From positions 6,733-20,749 of the forward strand of contig UZAE01012656.1 in NCBI GenBank assembly GCA_900617975.1: 14,017 nucleotides of DNA, read 5' to 3'. A program made the position numbers and the translations under genes. Shown here piece after piece: positions 1-8,199 of the stretch. The notes under the pieces are model-generated. The model had not been told where the DNA came from. It saw only the letters and a list, made by a program, of their open reading frames with translations, and made no database searches. The first letter of the stretch is position 1. Each line of letters starts with the position of its first letter. This DNA comes from Rodentolepis nana (taxonomy: Eukaryota > Platyhelminthes > Cestoda > Cyclophyllidea > Hymenolepididae).

Positions 1-37
1 GGGGTGGGGGGTGGGGAGGGGAGGGGGAGGGAAGGGG
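1..37 (+). repeat. G-run tract with quadruplex potential
   Basis: Six runs of three to six G are separated by single T or A residues, and a purine-rich GGGAAGGGGAA tail follows. Consecutive G runs with one-base spacers are the classic pattern for a very stable G-quadruplex. The tract begins at the window edge, so its full length is unknown. Any open frame through it is a by-product of low complexity. Confidence 0.85.
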
Positions 38-203
38 AATTAATTATTCACGTTAATATTATTTTGGCATTTTACTCCACTTCAAAGTTGGAAATTTTCT
101 TAGGAGTTAGGATGCAACAGGGAATATTAAAATTTTATAATTATATCAAGTCAGCATGCAGGAGACTAGTTTTAATACAGTACATTTTGTTAGAATGGAT
201 GGC

Positions 204-206
<3 letters not shown>

Positions 207-281
<75 letters not shown>

Positions 282-298
282 GTGTGTGTGTGTGTGTG
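207..298. repeat. Compound microsatellite (TA)17 then (TG)29
   Basis: A pure TA tract at 207-240 passes directly into a TG tract at 241-298, which carries a single T-to-C interruption at position 277. The alternating purine-pyrimidine sequence can adopt cruciform (TA) or Z-form (TG) structures. Frames that stay open across it encode only IY and VC dipeptide repeats and are not genes. It should be length-polymorphic and prone to assembly error. Confidence 0.97.
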
Positions 299-395
299 CA
301 GTAGTTGAAAAAATTATAATTAATGTAAATTCATGCTTTTTCGCCATCGGAAATAACTGGAAGTTAAACATGCGAAGTCATCATTTATTTATTTA

Positions 396-836
396 TTTCA
401 AAAGGCAGGCATTTTGATAGCTATAGTTAGCCATTTAGCTGACTTCGGGCTTCACAGAGGGAAGGTTAATCAAAGTAGAAGAAAGTTGGGGGGTGGGGAA
501 CAGAAGAGCGATTCGCAGATGCAAAAGCGATAGACAAGCACAAAGGTAGAGAAAAAGGGTAAGGTGGGTACTGTGAAAGTGGTCGAATATGGCATACAGT
601 GGGGTGATGGTAGTTTGAAGTCAGAAGTCAAATTCCAGTTTACAGACTTTTTTGCCGTATGAGTATACGTTGCCCAGAGTGCACCACGTGGAGGTAAGTC
701 TATCGCACACCTCACGACCTCATTGTAATTCATTGTATTCGTTGCACACCAATCTCTTCCACAACGTGCATCCAGTATATTCCACACGTGAGCACATGAA
801 AACAGGCGATGGTTTTGTTTTCCATTGTTTAGCAAG
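396..836 (+). repeat. Dispersed repeat, copy A
   Basis: This stretch aligns with the reverse complement of about 12101-12500. Two anchor blocks stand out: 415-445 against 12442-12472, 28 of 31 identical by eye, and 656-706 against 12180-12230, 45 of 51 identical. The anchors start 241 bases apart here and 242 bases apart in the other copy, so the relationship is collinear and not chance. Between them similarity is lower, with a few one-base gaps. On the 3' side it fades and recovers near CACGTGAGCACATG. The core holds GAG followed by GTAAGT at 694-699, a donor-like sequence kept in both copies. No tRNA head, poly(A) tail, terminal inverted repeats or target duplication is seen, so the class is unknown. 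It could be an old non-autonomous transposon or a segmental duplication. Open frames at 470-835 (minus) and 652-849 (plus) fall inside it and show no coding constraint. Confidence 0.75.
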
Positions 837-1760
837 AATTCATATTTGAATGAAGTGGCTGAATGTACTTTCTAAATGCCTCAAACACCAGTGGTAGGTC
901 CATAAAGTAGAAGTTATTATCAATAAATGAGATGTTAACAAGGGCATATGGCTTTCTATGCAGCATTTACTACGGAAAAGAGACTGGATTTGAAGTTTGT
1001 TGATCTTATCTCCGAAACCAATCATGTTGGCCGTCCCAAAGTCCTGAGTGGTATTGCTCTGCCATAAAGATACAAAAGCCCCACCTATTAAGTCAGCTTG
1101 CTGATGGTTGCAAATAATAGTTCTTAAGAGCGAGCTTTCGTAGCTGTCTACGATTTTCTAAGTAATAAAGTACTCAAAAAAACCATCCACAGGAATTTTA
1201 AGAGTACTCTATCTGTAGCCCTCTAAGTCGAATAGCCTATTTTAAATTAACATTTCAGTTGTAAGCTTCGGACCACAATATATTACCAGTTTGAGAAATC
1301 CTGCGTCTTCAATACTTCAAGGTATATTTTCTGACGAGAATGTTCACAACTATTTGACGCCAAGAGTTCATGTAGTGAAATAAGTATCCTAAAAAATAAG
1401 TTAGGGCAAAAGAATTACCATTGAATTTCAAAATTTATGAGACTAGATTCATTTCTCCAAAGGAATAACTGCCTCTAAAATATTTCAAGAATGATTGGTA
1501 ATAGTTGTGCAATAGGTGTAGAGTTGCACTTCGACAAAAGTTTTCATCTATAACCCTAGGTAAGAAAGTGCTCATTAACAGGGCATTCGAGCTCCCAAAT
1601 GAAATTTTAAATCTTATTTTCGCGTGGAAATTGTCCACGTTCTCCTTTTTCTGAGCTTTACGGTGCGGGAAAATCGGTGCACTGAGTCAGGCGTGCACAT
1701 GCGATTTTTGAGCACCTAGGGACAGAGTAAAAGACCGAATAAAAACCTCGAACTCTGGAG
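837..1760. other. Unassigned non-coding stretch
   Basis: No gene is recognised here. Two small perfect hairpins occur: TCGTAG/CTACGA with a 4-base loop at 1138-1153, and CGTGGA/TCCACG at 1623-1639. The minus-strand frame at 1435-1638 opens with GTG and resembles nothing known. A YAG/GTAAG junction lies at about 1556-1561 (CCCTAG then GTAAGAA), but its upstream pyrimidine tract is poor. A TGAGTCA site is at 1683-1689. Confidence 0.5.
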
Positions 1761-1774
1761 GCGCAAATTACTCA

Positions 1775-1827
1775 CCCCCCCCCCCTTTCTGCCCGACGTC
1801 CCCTCCAAACCCCCACCCCCCTCCCGC
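1775..1827. repeat. C-run tract, minus-strand G-quadruplex potential
   Basis: A run of eleven C at 1775-1785 is followed within about 40 bases by several further runs of three to seven C. The minus strand therefore has more than four closely spaced G runs. The surrounding 1640-2160 is GC-richer than most of the window. No coding frame uses it. Confidence 0.75.
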
Positions 1828-2488
1828 TCTACGCTTCTATCCTACTTTAACTTATTCCCATGCGTCATTCGGTGGTTATGAGTCAGGGTATTCGTAGGGT
1901 TAGAAACGCGCATAAAATGATATGATATCGTGATGGCTGTAAGGGTGGTGGTTTTAAATTTTGAACATCTGTGTTCACGTCTGGCGCGTTCTCTAACTAA
2001 ATTTCGATGTTATCATGACATTGTCGCTCTCGCAAATCAGCCATAAATGGAGTTGGAGAGGTGGGCGAGGGGGTGGGGTTAGGTGATTGGGGTTTGCCAT
2101 ACGCATACCGCCTCCTTTGCCAGTAGTTTTGAGATTGCGGAGATATCGAAGTGCGAAGTTGGAAGGAGCTTATAAAATCTTTGGTATTTACTCATGACTA
2201 AATTTGACCAAGTTACTAGTCGAGATATTGCTTCTGTTACCTGGATCTAAGCATCTGATTAAGACAGTTTACTGAGATGATGTAAGTAACATGATTTTAA
2301 AAACTATTATATTGACTTGTGATGTTGAGCTGAAGGTTAAATGGCCTTTCAGGCTCAAACTTTAAAATAAAAACTACTGTCCATTAAAGCGTGAAAAGGA
2401 CTTCGATCTTTTATTGTAAAACGATTCTTTCTTAAGTCCATATTAGTAATTTCGCTTTCCAAACACCGACAACGCTAATTAAATATAA
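1828..2488. other. Unassigned non-coding stretch
   Basis: No gene is seen. A G-rich segment (about 2058-2092, GAGGTGGGCGAGGGGG and onward) and a TGAGTCA site at 1879-1885 are the only notable motifs. The right half is plain AT-rich sequence. One arm of a 17-base inverted repeat lies at 2382-2398. Confidence 0.5.
2382..2398 (+). repeat. 17-base inverted repeat, left arm
   Basis: CATTAAAGCGTGAAAAG at 2382-2398 is the exact reverse complement of 3997-4013. The arms are about 1.6 kb apart, and the match stops abruptly on both sides. A perfect 17-base match is unlikely by chance in a window of this size, though AT-rich composition weakens that argument. The minus-strand coding-like segment and the SINE remnant lie between the arms. 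Confidence 0.6.
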
Positions 2489-2879
2489 GTGAGATCTGTA
2501 TTTAATATTCATTGTGAATTTTATGTTGGTGTTATTTGTTTACTTCTAATTAGTACGAATATTTCTGGAAGTCTAATGTTCCCAAAAAATATATCATTTG
2601 AATTGGTTGTTAATTTCACCCCTTCATATGCAATATCAATGAGTCAGGTCACTGATCAGTCTAATGAATATATTTTGCCGATTGGGATTCCAATGCTTCC
2701 TACTAAGAAAGGCTCCAAAATGATTCCCCTTTTATGCCTCAACTTCAAAATAACGTTGTTTTACTTGAACTGCCAAGGTGATTATGGTGAAGGAAATTTT
2801 CTTGCAAATTTTCTTTCGGATTGTATCCACTGCCTACCCAGTCTTCTATGGTATCTATTTTTTGCTTATCACCAAATTA

Positions 2880-3051
2880 TTATTCAAACTTCTCACTCCA
2901 CTCCTTCAACTTACTCGCGTTTTCTACTTTGAATTCTTTTAAAAGGATTCTTAAAGCTTCTTTTTTAAGTGAAATGGCGCCAGTAATCCGTATGAACTTC
3001 TGCCGCGACGTTTGTGGCCCACCGCCAGGCGCTTTAAGACCAAGCACTTTC
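2880..3051 (-). CDS. Coding-like terminal segment, unrecognised (possible last exon or relic)
   Basis: Read on the minus strand from 3050 down to a TAA at 2880-2882, this gives 56 uninterrupted codons with coding-like composition. It begins KVLGLKAPGGGPQTS, continues through a basic stretch (RQKFIRITG), and ends in a lysine- and glutamate-rich, probably helical tail finishing LKEWSEKFE. A fair 3' splice site, CAACCCCATCTAG, sits directly upstream with AG at 3053-3052. That would make this a terminal exon starting on the third base of a split codon. The DNA is locally GC-richer, with several CpGs, unlike its surroundings. The frame stays open a further 13 codons upstream of the splice site before a TGA. 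I do not recognise the protein. It may be a genuine last exon, a decayed gene copy or a transposon fragment. The plus-strand frame at 2821-3117 is its antisense shadow. Confidence 0.3.
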
Positions 3052-3292
3052 CTAGATGGGGTTGAGTGTATTCCACATCTATCACTTTTTCATTGCGTGT
3101 GGCATAGGTATTTGTGAGTCAGTATGAGTAATACGTTGTGTGACCATGATTATGTTGATATCTTAAAAGCATCGTAGTTAACTTTGCTTTTAGGATTCTG
3201 AAAGCCATAGTTGTGGCGAATTTCGCCCTCTTAGACAGAACTATGTAGCAATAATACCAAATGCTTCATAGAAATTCTTACTTTGGGCTGAA

Positions 3293-3397
3293 GGGTGGCA
3301 GCATGGAGCCTCATTGGTGTGATGTTGAAATTCATTCAAGCCAGTGCAGTCGGGGGTTCGAGCCCGTGACCTATAATGAAAGTCACTCTACCACCGG
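3293..3397 (+). repeat. Probable tRNA-derived SINE remnant
   Basis: GGTTCGAGCCC at 3355-3365 is a perfect match to the RNA polymerase III B-box consensus. A degenerate A-box-like TGGCAGCATGG starts at 3296, 59 bases upstream. That is longer than in an intronless tRNA but tolerable for a SINE head. The T-arm stem next to the B box no longer pairs properly, so this is not a functional tRNA. The opposite strand also offers an A-box-like TGGTAGAGTGA (3393-3383) and a one-mismatch B box, so orientation is not certain. No A-rich tail or target duplication was found. Local base composition is distinctly GC-richer than the flanks. Confidence 0.42.
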
Positions 3398-5290
3398 CAA
3401 AATGGATTAAATTAGTTTCTATTTCCCATTTAGTGTGAAGATATACAAGAGTTGGAATTATTTCTCTAGAATACAAATCCTATCCACTGTTCACACGGAC
3501 TAATTTGTAACAACTGATTTCTGCTTCTATGAACATTTATCAAAATACAAAATGACTTCCGATTCTAGACACATGTTTTCAGTATTTTTTTCGTATATCT
3601 ACTAACGAAAGGCTTGTTATTTTTTCTGACACACCATGACCCAGGAAGGTGTGTGTGGGTGCACAATGCAACCAAGACTAACCAGAGGGATCTCATTCAT
3701 CATAGAATATTCTGGAACATGCTGTGTATAAGCAGAAACCTCTGTACCAATCAGCATTCGCTCTTATGTCAAATTTAATAGAATTGTTTGCAATTAATGG
3801 CTAATTATGCTGGTAGTTCGACCGACGTACGTATTAGGCGCGTTTTCGTCCATAATTTGGCTTTCTGTTAGTTAATTTCGTGATGAAGCATAGAGAAAGG
3901 GATTTTTAAGAAAAGATTACTAAGGTTTAACCATAGGTTCTTTGTGAATAAACAGTTACAGGTTTGCATCAATCAAAATACATAAAAATCACTCTACTTT
4001 TCACGCTTTAATGAAATATATCATGAACTTCGCAGTGTTTCATGTTACGCTTGGCTTTGTGATATGTTAGTAGCGGATTGCTACACTAGTAAATATACAA
4101 TGACAATTTTAAACCTCAATTTCTGGAAGACAAAGGTTGAGAAGACATTCTTTTAATTATAAAGAAAAATAATCTCAAATTCCAGGACAGCTAACCAGGT
4201 TCACCAGCCTAATAATTAATAAACATGTATATTAAAAAAAAACAAAAATAAGTTAGTCAATTGATTTGAAAGATAAATGTCCACAGATCCGATGTGTGTA
4301 GATTAAAAACTAATTGCAAATTATTGTAAACTTGTCTGCATTAAATAATCAATGGTTACTGAAAAAATATCATTTAAATTTTCAATCTCAGTTATGGACT
4401 ACTGTAAATAAACAAGGATGCCTCACATTACACTGAGATAGAGGACACCAAGGAAGGTTTTGAATAAATTTTATTTCAAGTGCCATTTTTGCTTTCAAAC
4501 CTTTTTCCGGATGCTGACTCATCTTAAAATGATTGGTTATCCCTACTGCAATCAGTGTACCAATGATGACTTGAATTAGACAATCTACTTTATTTAATAA
4601 GTAGTACTTTATTTAAATAATTTATAGCAATCTATTGGCAATGGTTTAAATAATTCAAGTAAAGCTGAGTTCCTGTTTTTAGCTATCTTTGATTGACGAA
4701 ATGGTTTGTCTTAGTGCATTAAAATAACACTAGTAAAATTACATTTTAAATTAGTAGTAAATCAGTCATAACGACATCCCCTAATGTCTTTAACAGACAA
4801 ATTATGGAAACTCTCAAATTTAAGTACGTCCAATTCTTTTGGGATTATTTTTTCAATGATGAGTTCAAAAGAACAGTTCTATTCCTGTCAAATGGGTGGC
4901 ACTAACAAATATAGAAACAGCCATTAAGAATAAGGCTCTTCCAAACACGACTAACACCATCCATTTACTCTGATCAAATAACTTTTCTATGAGATTAAAT
5001 CGCCTGTCTTAAGAATGTGATCTTTCATACAAAACGAATGTACAACTTTAAGATAAAAATGTATCGAATGCCGTTTGCGTGGTCTCCATCCAATGTAATT
5101 TAAATCCACTTAGTTCTCCGGATTGCAGTTACCATTAACGAAAAAGAGAACATTTATGGTTCATTTAACTTGCTTAAATGAACAGTTAGAAAGATACTCT
5201 TGAACTCGTCAGAACTAAAGCATATTCTGCACTACTATTAACAATTATAGATTACCTATTTAACTATTGCAAAATGTAATCCAATTATTT
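3398..5290. other. AT-rich unassigned stretch
   Basis: No gene, tRNA or transposon end is recognised. Small features: the second arm of a 17-base inverted repeat at 3997-4013; a TGCTGACTCA half-MARE-like site ending at 4521; and a 10-base perfect inverted repeat (ACTTGAATTA at 4569-4578, TAATTCAAGT at 4651-4660). The rest is AT-rich sequence with frequent stops in every frame. Confidence 0.55.
3997..4013 (-). repeat. 17-base inverted repeat, right arm
   Basis: Exact reverse complement of 2382-2398. The two arms are not flanked by recognisable target duplications and the match does not extend beyond 17 bases. Confidence 0.6.
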
Positions 5291-5619
5291 ATTCAAGCTA
5301 CCTTATTCCATATAAAATCTCAACCACAGCAAACATGACCTGTAATATATGCACATTTATAGTAAATACTAATTTCATCTTTCTGATTGGCATGTCATCT
5401 TTGAAAGAATGTAAATGGAAATTTTTGGTAGTTAAAATGCAATTTCGAAGCACTGTAGTCCTCTCTATTAATTCAATTTTGGATATCGAGGATAACAAAT
5501 TACCAAACCAATTACTGGTTTCATTGATCAATAATTTAGAATTAATCTGTCCGAGCTGGGTTTCACTACGTTCCATCCCGCTTGGCAGATCACATGAAGC
5601 TCTTCAAAGGACATAAATT

Positions 5620-7368
5620 ATTAATTATTGGTGTTCATTGAAAGTACCACAATAATAAATAACATTTTCATGAAAACTTGGCAAGCAATTAGAACGTACA
5701 CAAGAGTTGTTTATTCATATAAGCCATCACATGCAGCTAAAATTCAACGAAATTAATCTAAAATCTATATGTGAACTATCCTTCAGTGATATTCTGCCCA
5801 ATCACTATAATTAAAGTAGTGTCTATATTTTAAAAATTGAATATAAGGGATTTCTATTGCTGTGTTAGACAAGTGTTAATTAGTATTGCTTTTAGTGAAC
5901 AACGATACTTCAAACGTATCTGATCTACGGATGTCTAACGCTTTATTTAATAATTCAATATGACAAACAAAATAATGAAGAACAAACGACTAATATTTAC
6001 ATGGAGACACTCATTCAAAATCTCATCTCAAGGCTACATAACTTTTATCCAAATTATTAAAATTGGTCATGAAAATTAGTAATTGCATAAATGATCAATA
6101 AATATTCATAAGTTCCCATTTTCCTATCATTTATTTGGGTTCACCCCATAGACAGGATTTATTGCTCTTTTTAATGAAAAAGGAACTTTTCATAATTATC
6201 TTAAAGTTTTATTACTTAATGAGGATACGCTGATGTAGACATTTTTAACTATCATTCAATCAGGCCCACGCTTCTAGTGGAGACACCCCAGTCTAAAGAA
6301 CACTAATTAACATAGATGTTTAAATTTCAATAATATATAGAAATTTAATTTTCTTGGTTGATATTTACTAATGACTTTTACAAAAATAAACTCAGTCGTA
6401 TTTTTTAATTATATTAAATATGTATTGACATTATATATTGAAAGATTCCCAAGGTTATTAATGTTCATATAATTTAAACAAGATTTTCAGCTGAAAATCA
6501 TCTTTATTGAACAACTGTTGGAAATATTCATCGATTACCAATCATGAAAATAAAATGTTTTAAACATGATTTCTTCTCTATTTTTACAAACCTTTTAGCA
6601 GATATTAAGTAATTCAAAAATAAGTTTAGTTTAGATACACAAAAGTGATACTTTGGTGAAAAGGAAAACTGTACAAAAAGTATAATTCATTAATAAAACA
6701 AATTTCTCAAGTGATCGATTTACCCTTCTTAAATCTAGGTTTAAAAATATTCATCTGCCCATGTTTAAGTGAGCTCAAATCATAGTTTGAACAATTTCTA
6801 TTTGATAAGATTAGTTAGTGGTTGGCATTATCTAATTAAGCATGTAATTTGAAGCCAAAGAATTTAAGTCATAGCTAAAATAAGACTTTAAAACCAGAAA
6901 AATAGTCCCTATTTTAATTAAATTTGCCCATATATTAGTCATCTTATTTGCTAAAATTTTAGTGGAGTCATGACTGCAAGTTCGTTTCCGCTTTAAAATC
7001 ACTCCATTCAATTATATTAATCATTTGTTTAATTTAGCTGTTTTTTAGGTGACTCCTTTAAAGGCAATTCCTCTTAACTTTGGTTAACCGCCACTTTCAA
7101 AACAGATAATCTGATTACATGCATTTCAATTTAAGGCATATTGATAACTATTATTACCCCAAAGCAAAGAAAATGGTGTTTTTTCATTATTAAACGGCGA
7201 CCAAACATTGAGATGAATAATTTTAAAAGATGATTGAAATGAAAGAAAAGGGTCTGGGTAAATGTAACTCATAGAAAAGGGTCTTCATTTAAAAAGTGAA
7301 TAAGGTGCAATGATCAAATTCGCTTATTTTCCACCATTCGGATAACATAATTGAATTTCAAGTGCCTT
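5620..7368. other. AT-rich unassigned stretch
   Basis: No gene is seen. A perfect 18-base palindrome centred on CAGCTG lies at 6482-6499. A 10-base palindrome, AGTCATGACT, lies at 6966-6975. A T-rich tract ending TTTTTTAG followed by GTGACT at about 7028-7035 looks like a weak fused 3'/5' splice junction. Many TAATTA-type words occur, as expected for this composition. Confidence 0.55.
6482..6499. other. Perfect 18-base palindrome with central E-box
   Basis: GATTTTCAGCTGAAAATC is perfectly self-complementary around a CAGCTG E-box. The flanks AAGA and TCTT continue the symmetry if three extra bases on the right side are skipped. It could be a binding site for a dimeric bHLH protein or a chance palindrome. 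Nothing nearby fixes a function. Confidence 0.5.
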
Positions 7369-7405
7369 GGGGGGGGGGGGCTTTGAAGCTCAAGTCATTT
7401 TGAGC
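7369..7405 (+). repeat. G12 homopolymer followed by a small hairpin
   Basis: A run of twelve G at 7369-7380 is followed by GCTCAA, a 6-base loop and TTGAGC (7388-7405), a perfect 6-bp stem. The homopolymer length may be unreliable in sequencing. There is no T tract after the hairpin and no gene before it, so this is not called a terminator. Confidence 0.7.
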
Positions 7406-7927
7406 AATTAAGTGAATGGATCAGTCAGTCGCTTCGTCTTCGATAATAGTCAAAATAATGACCAAATAATAGATCTTTTAGTAAAGCGTAGCTCACAGGA
7501 GCTTACTAGAAATAAAATTTTTTATTAGGTTTCCAACAAAGGGTCTGATAACCTACTTAAGTTAATTGATCAAAGTCTCATCACTGCTCAAAACTACCAT
7601 TTAACCTGAGTCAGAGAAGCAGTTTATGAGAAGCATAAAGACGCATAAACAAAGAACTACGATGGTATTTGCAGAGAATTACATTTTTTTTATTTTCTCA
7701 CCCTATTTAGCCTTTGGTGACCAATGCCAAATAACTTATACGTGAATCACGGTATGAGTCATGAATGCGGAAAACACTCCTCCATTTACTCACTTGCCAC
7801 ATTTTAGACTGACAGACCAACTTTCCTAACTGAATCTTAACTGCTCAAACATGTTCCCTGAATGACTTCATAATAACTTCATATTAATTATTAATTATGC
7901 AATGATAGTGATATGATAAAAATATTA

Positions 7928-8038
7928 TTAGAGCATAGTCCATCGCGAGTCGTCTTGCCAATTATAAGTGTACTTTCTGGACATTATTTCCTTGGCCATC
8001 TTCAAATATTCATTTGCAAATCCAAAAACATTTTCATT
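7928..8038 (-). CDS. Possible terminal exon, product unrecognised
   Basis: On the minus strand a T-rich tract ending AAATTACAG (AG at plus 8040-8039) is followed by 36 sense codons and a TAA at 7928-7930. The first residues are NENVFGFANEYLKMAKEIM and the end is YNWQDDSRWTML. The other two frames stop within 12 codons. Composition is coding-like, with aromatic and charged residues mixed and a predicted amphipathic helix around EYLKMAKEIMSRK. Local GC is higher than in the flanks. Upstream of the AG the same frame remains open, but across a purine microsatellite that does not look coding, so an intron boundary fits better. An AATAAA on the minus strand lies about 240 bases beyond the stop, near 7689. 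I do not recognise the family. A chance ORF is possible given the short length. Confidence 0.28.
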   Translation of the reverse strand, partial: NENVFGFANEYLKMAKEIMSRKYTYNWQDDSRWTML

Positions 8039-8083
8039 CTGTAATTTACAAACCAAAATTAATACATACTTGGTGGTGTGGTT

Positions 8084-8130
8084 TGTGAGAGAGAGGGGAG
8101 GGAGGGAGTGATAGAGAGAGTGAGAGAGAA
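8084..8130 (+). repeat. Purine-rich GA tract
   Basis: GA dinucleotides mixed with GGGA units form a nearly pure purine strand of about 45 bases, with two T interruptions at GTGATAG and GAGTGAG. It is a simple-sequence tract, a candidate GAGA-type or triplex-forming element. It lies just upstream, in minus orientation, of the possible exon at 7928-8038 and would be inside its intron. Confidence 0.75.
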
Positions 8131-8199
8131 TGTTTTGATGTCTAATGAACCTGGGCTGCAATTTCGTGTTGAATATGAAAATATTTTTCAAGTAATTTG

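Noticed and set aside
4..417. Open frames on both strands across the microsatellite
   Set aside because: They exist because the TA and TG repeats contain no stops; the peptides are IY, VC or TH dipeptide runs.
470..849. Open frames on both strands inside repeat copy A
   Set aside because: The aligned copy B has a one-base length difference and substitutions at all codon positions, so no protein constraint is visible.
1435..1638. Minus-strand frame of 67 codons
   Set aside because: It starts with GTG, has no recognisable domain, and its length is expected by chance.
890..1640. Resemblance between 920-950 (GTTAACAAGGGCAT) and 1570-1600 (CATTAACAGGGCAT)
   Set aside because: Similarity is limited to about 15 bases with a gap and fades to roughly 60 percent; not enough to call a tandem or dispersed repeat.
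2821..3117. Plus-strand frame of 98 codons
   Set aside because: Its 3' half is the antisense of the minus-strand segment at 2880-3051, which has the more protein-like composition; GC-rich DNA explains the openness.
3296..3397. Functional tRNA gene
   Set aside because: The B box is perfect but the T-arm and acceptor stems do not pair and the box spacing is wrong on either strand.
4569..4660. 10-base terminal inverted repeats enclosing 92 bases, MITE-like
   Set aside because: No target-site duplication, very short arms and AT-rich content; consistent with chance.
5298..5616. Overlapping open frames of about 92 codons on both strands
   Set aside because: About one ORF of this length is expected by chance in six frames of this window, and neither peptide resembles a known protein. 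A weak donor (AAG/GTAGCT) near 5304 on the minus strand is phase-compatible with the 3051 acceptor, but that is a one-in-three coincidence.
7388..7405. Hairpin after G12 as a transcription terminator
   Set aside because: No gene precedes it and no T tract follows; intrinsic terminators of this type are not expected in an animal genome.
4200..7900. Many TAATTA homeodomain-type words as an enhancer cluster
   Set aside because: Such words are expected at high frequency in DNA this AT-rich, and no regular spacing was seen.
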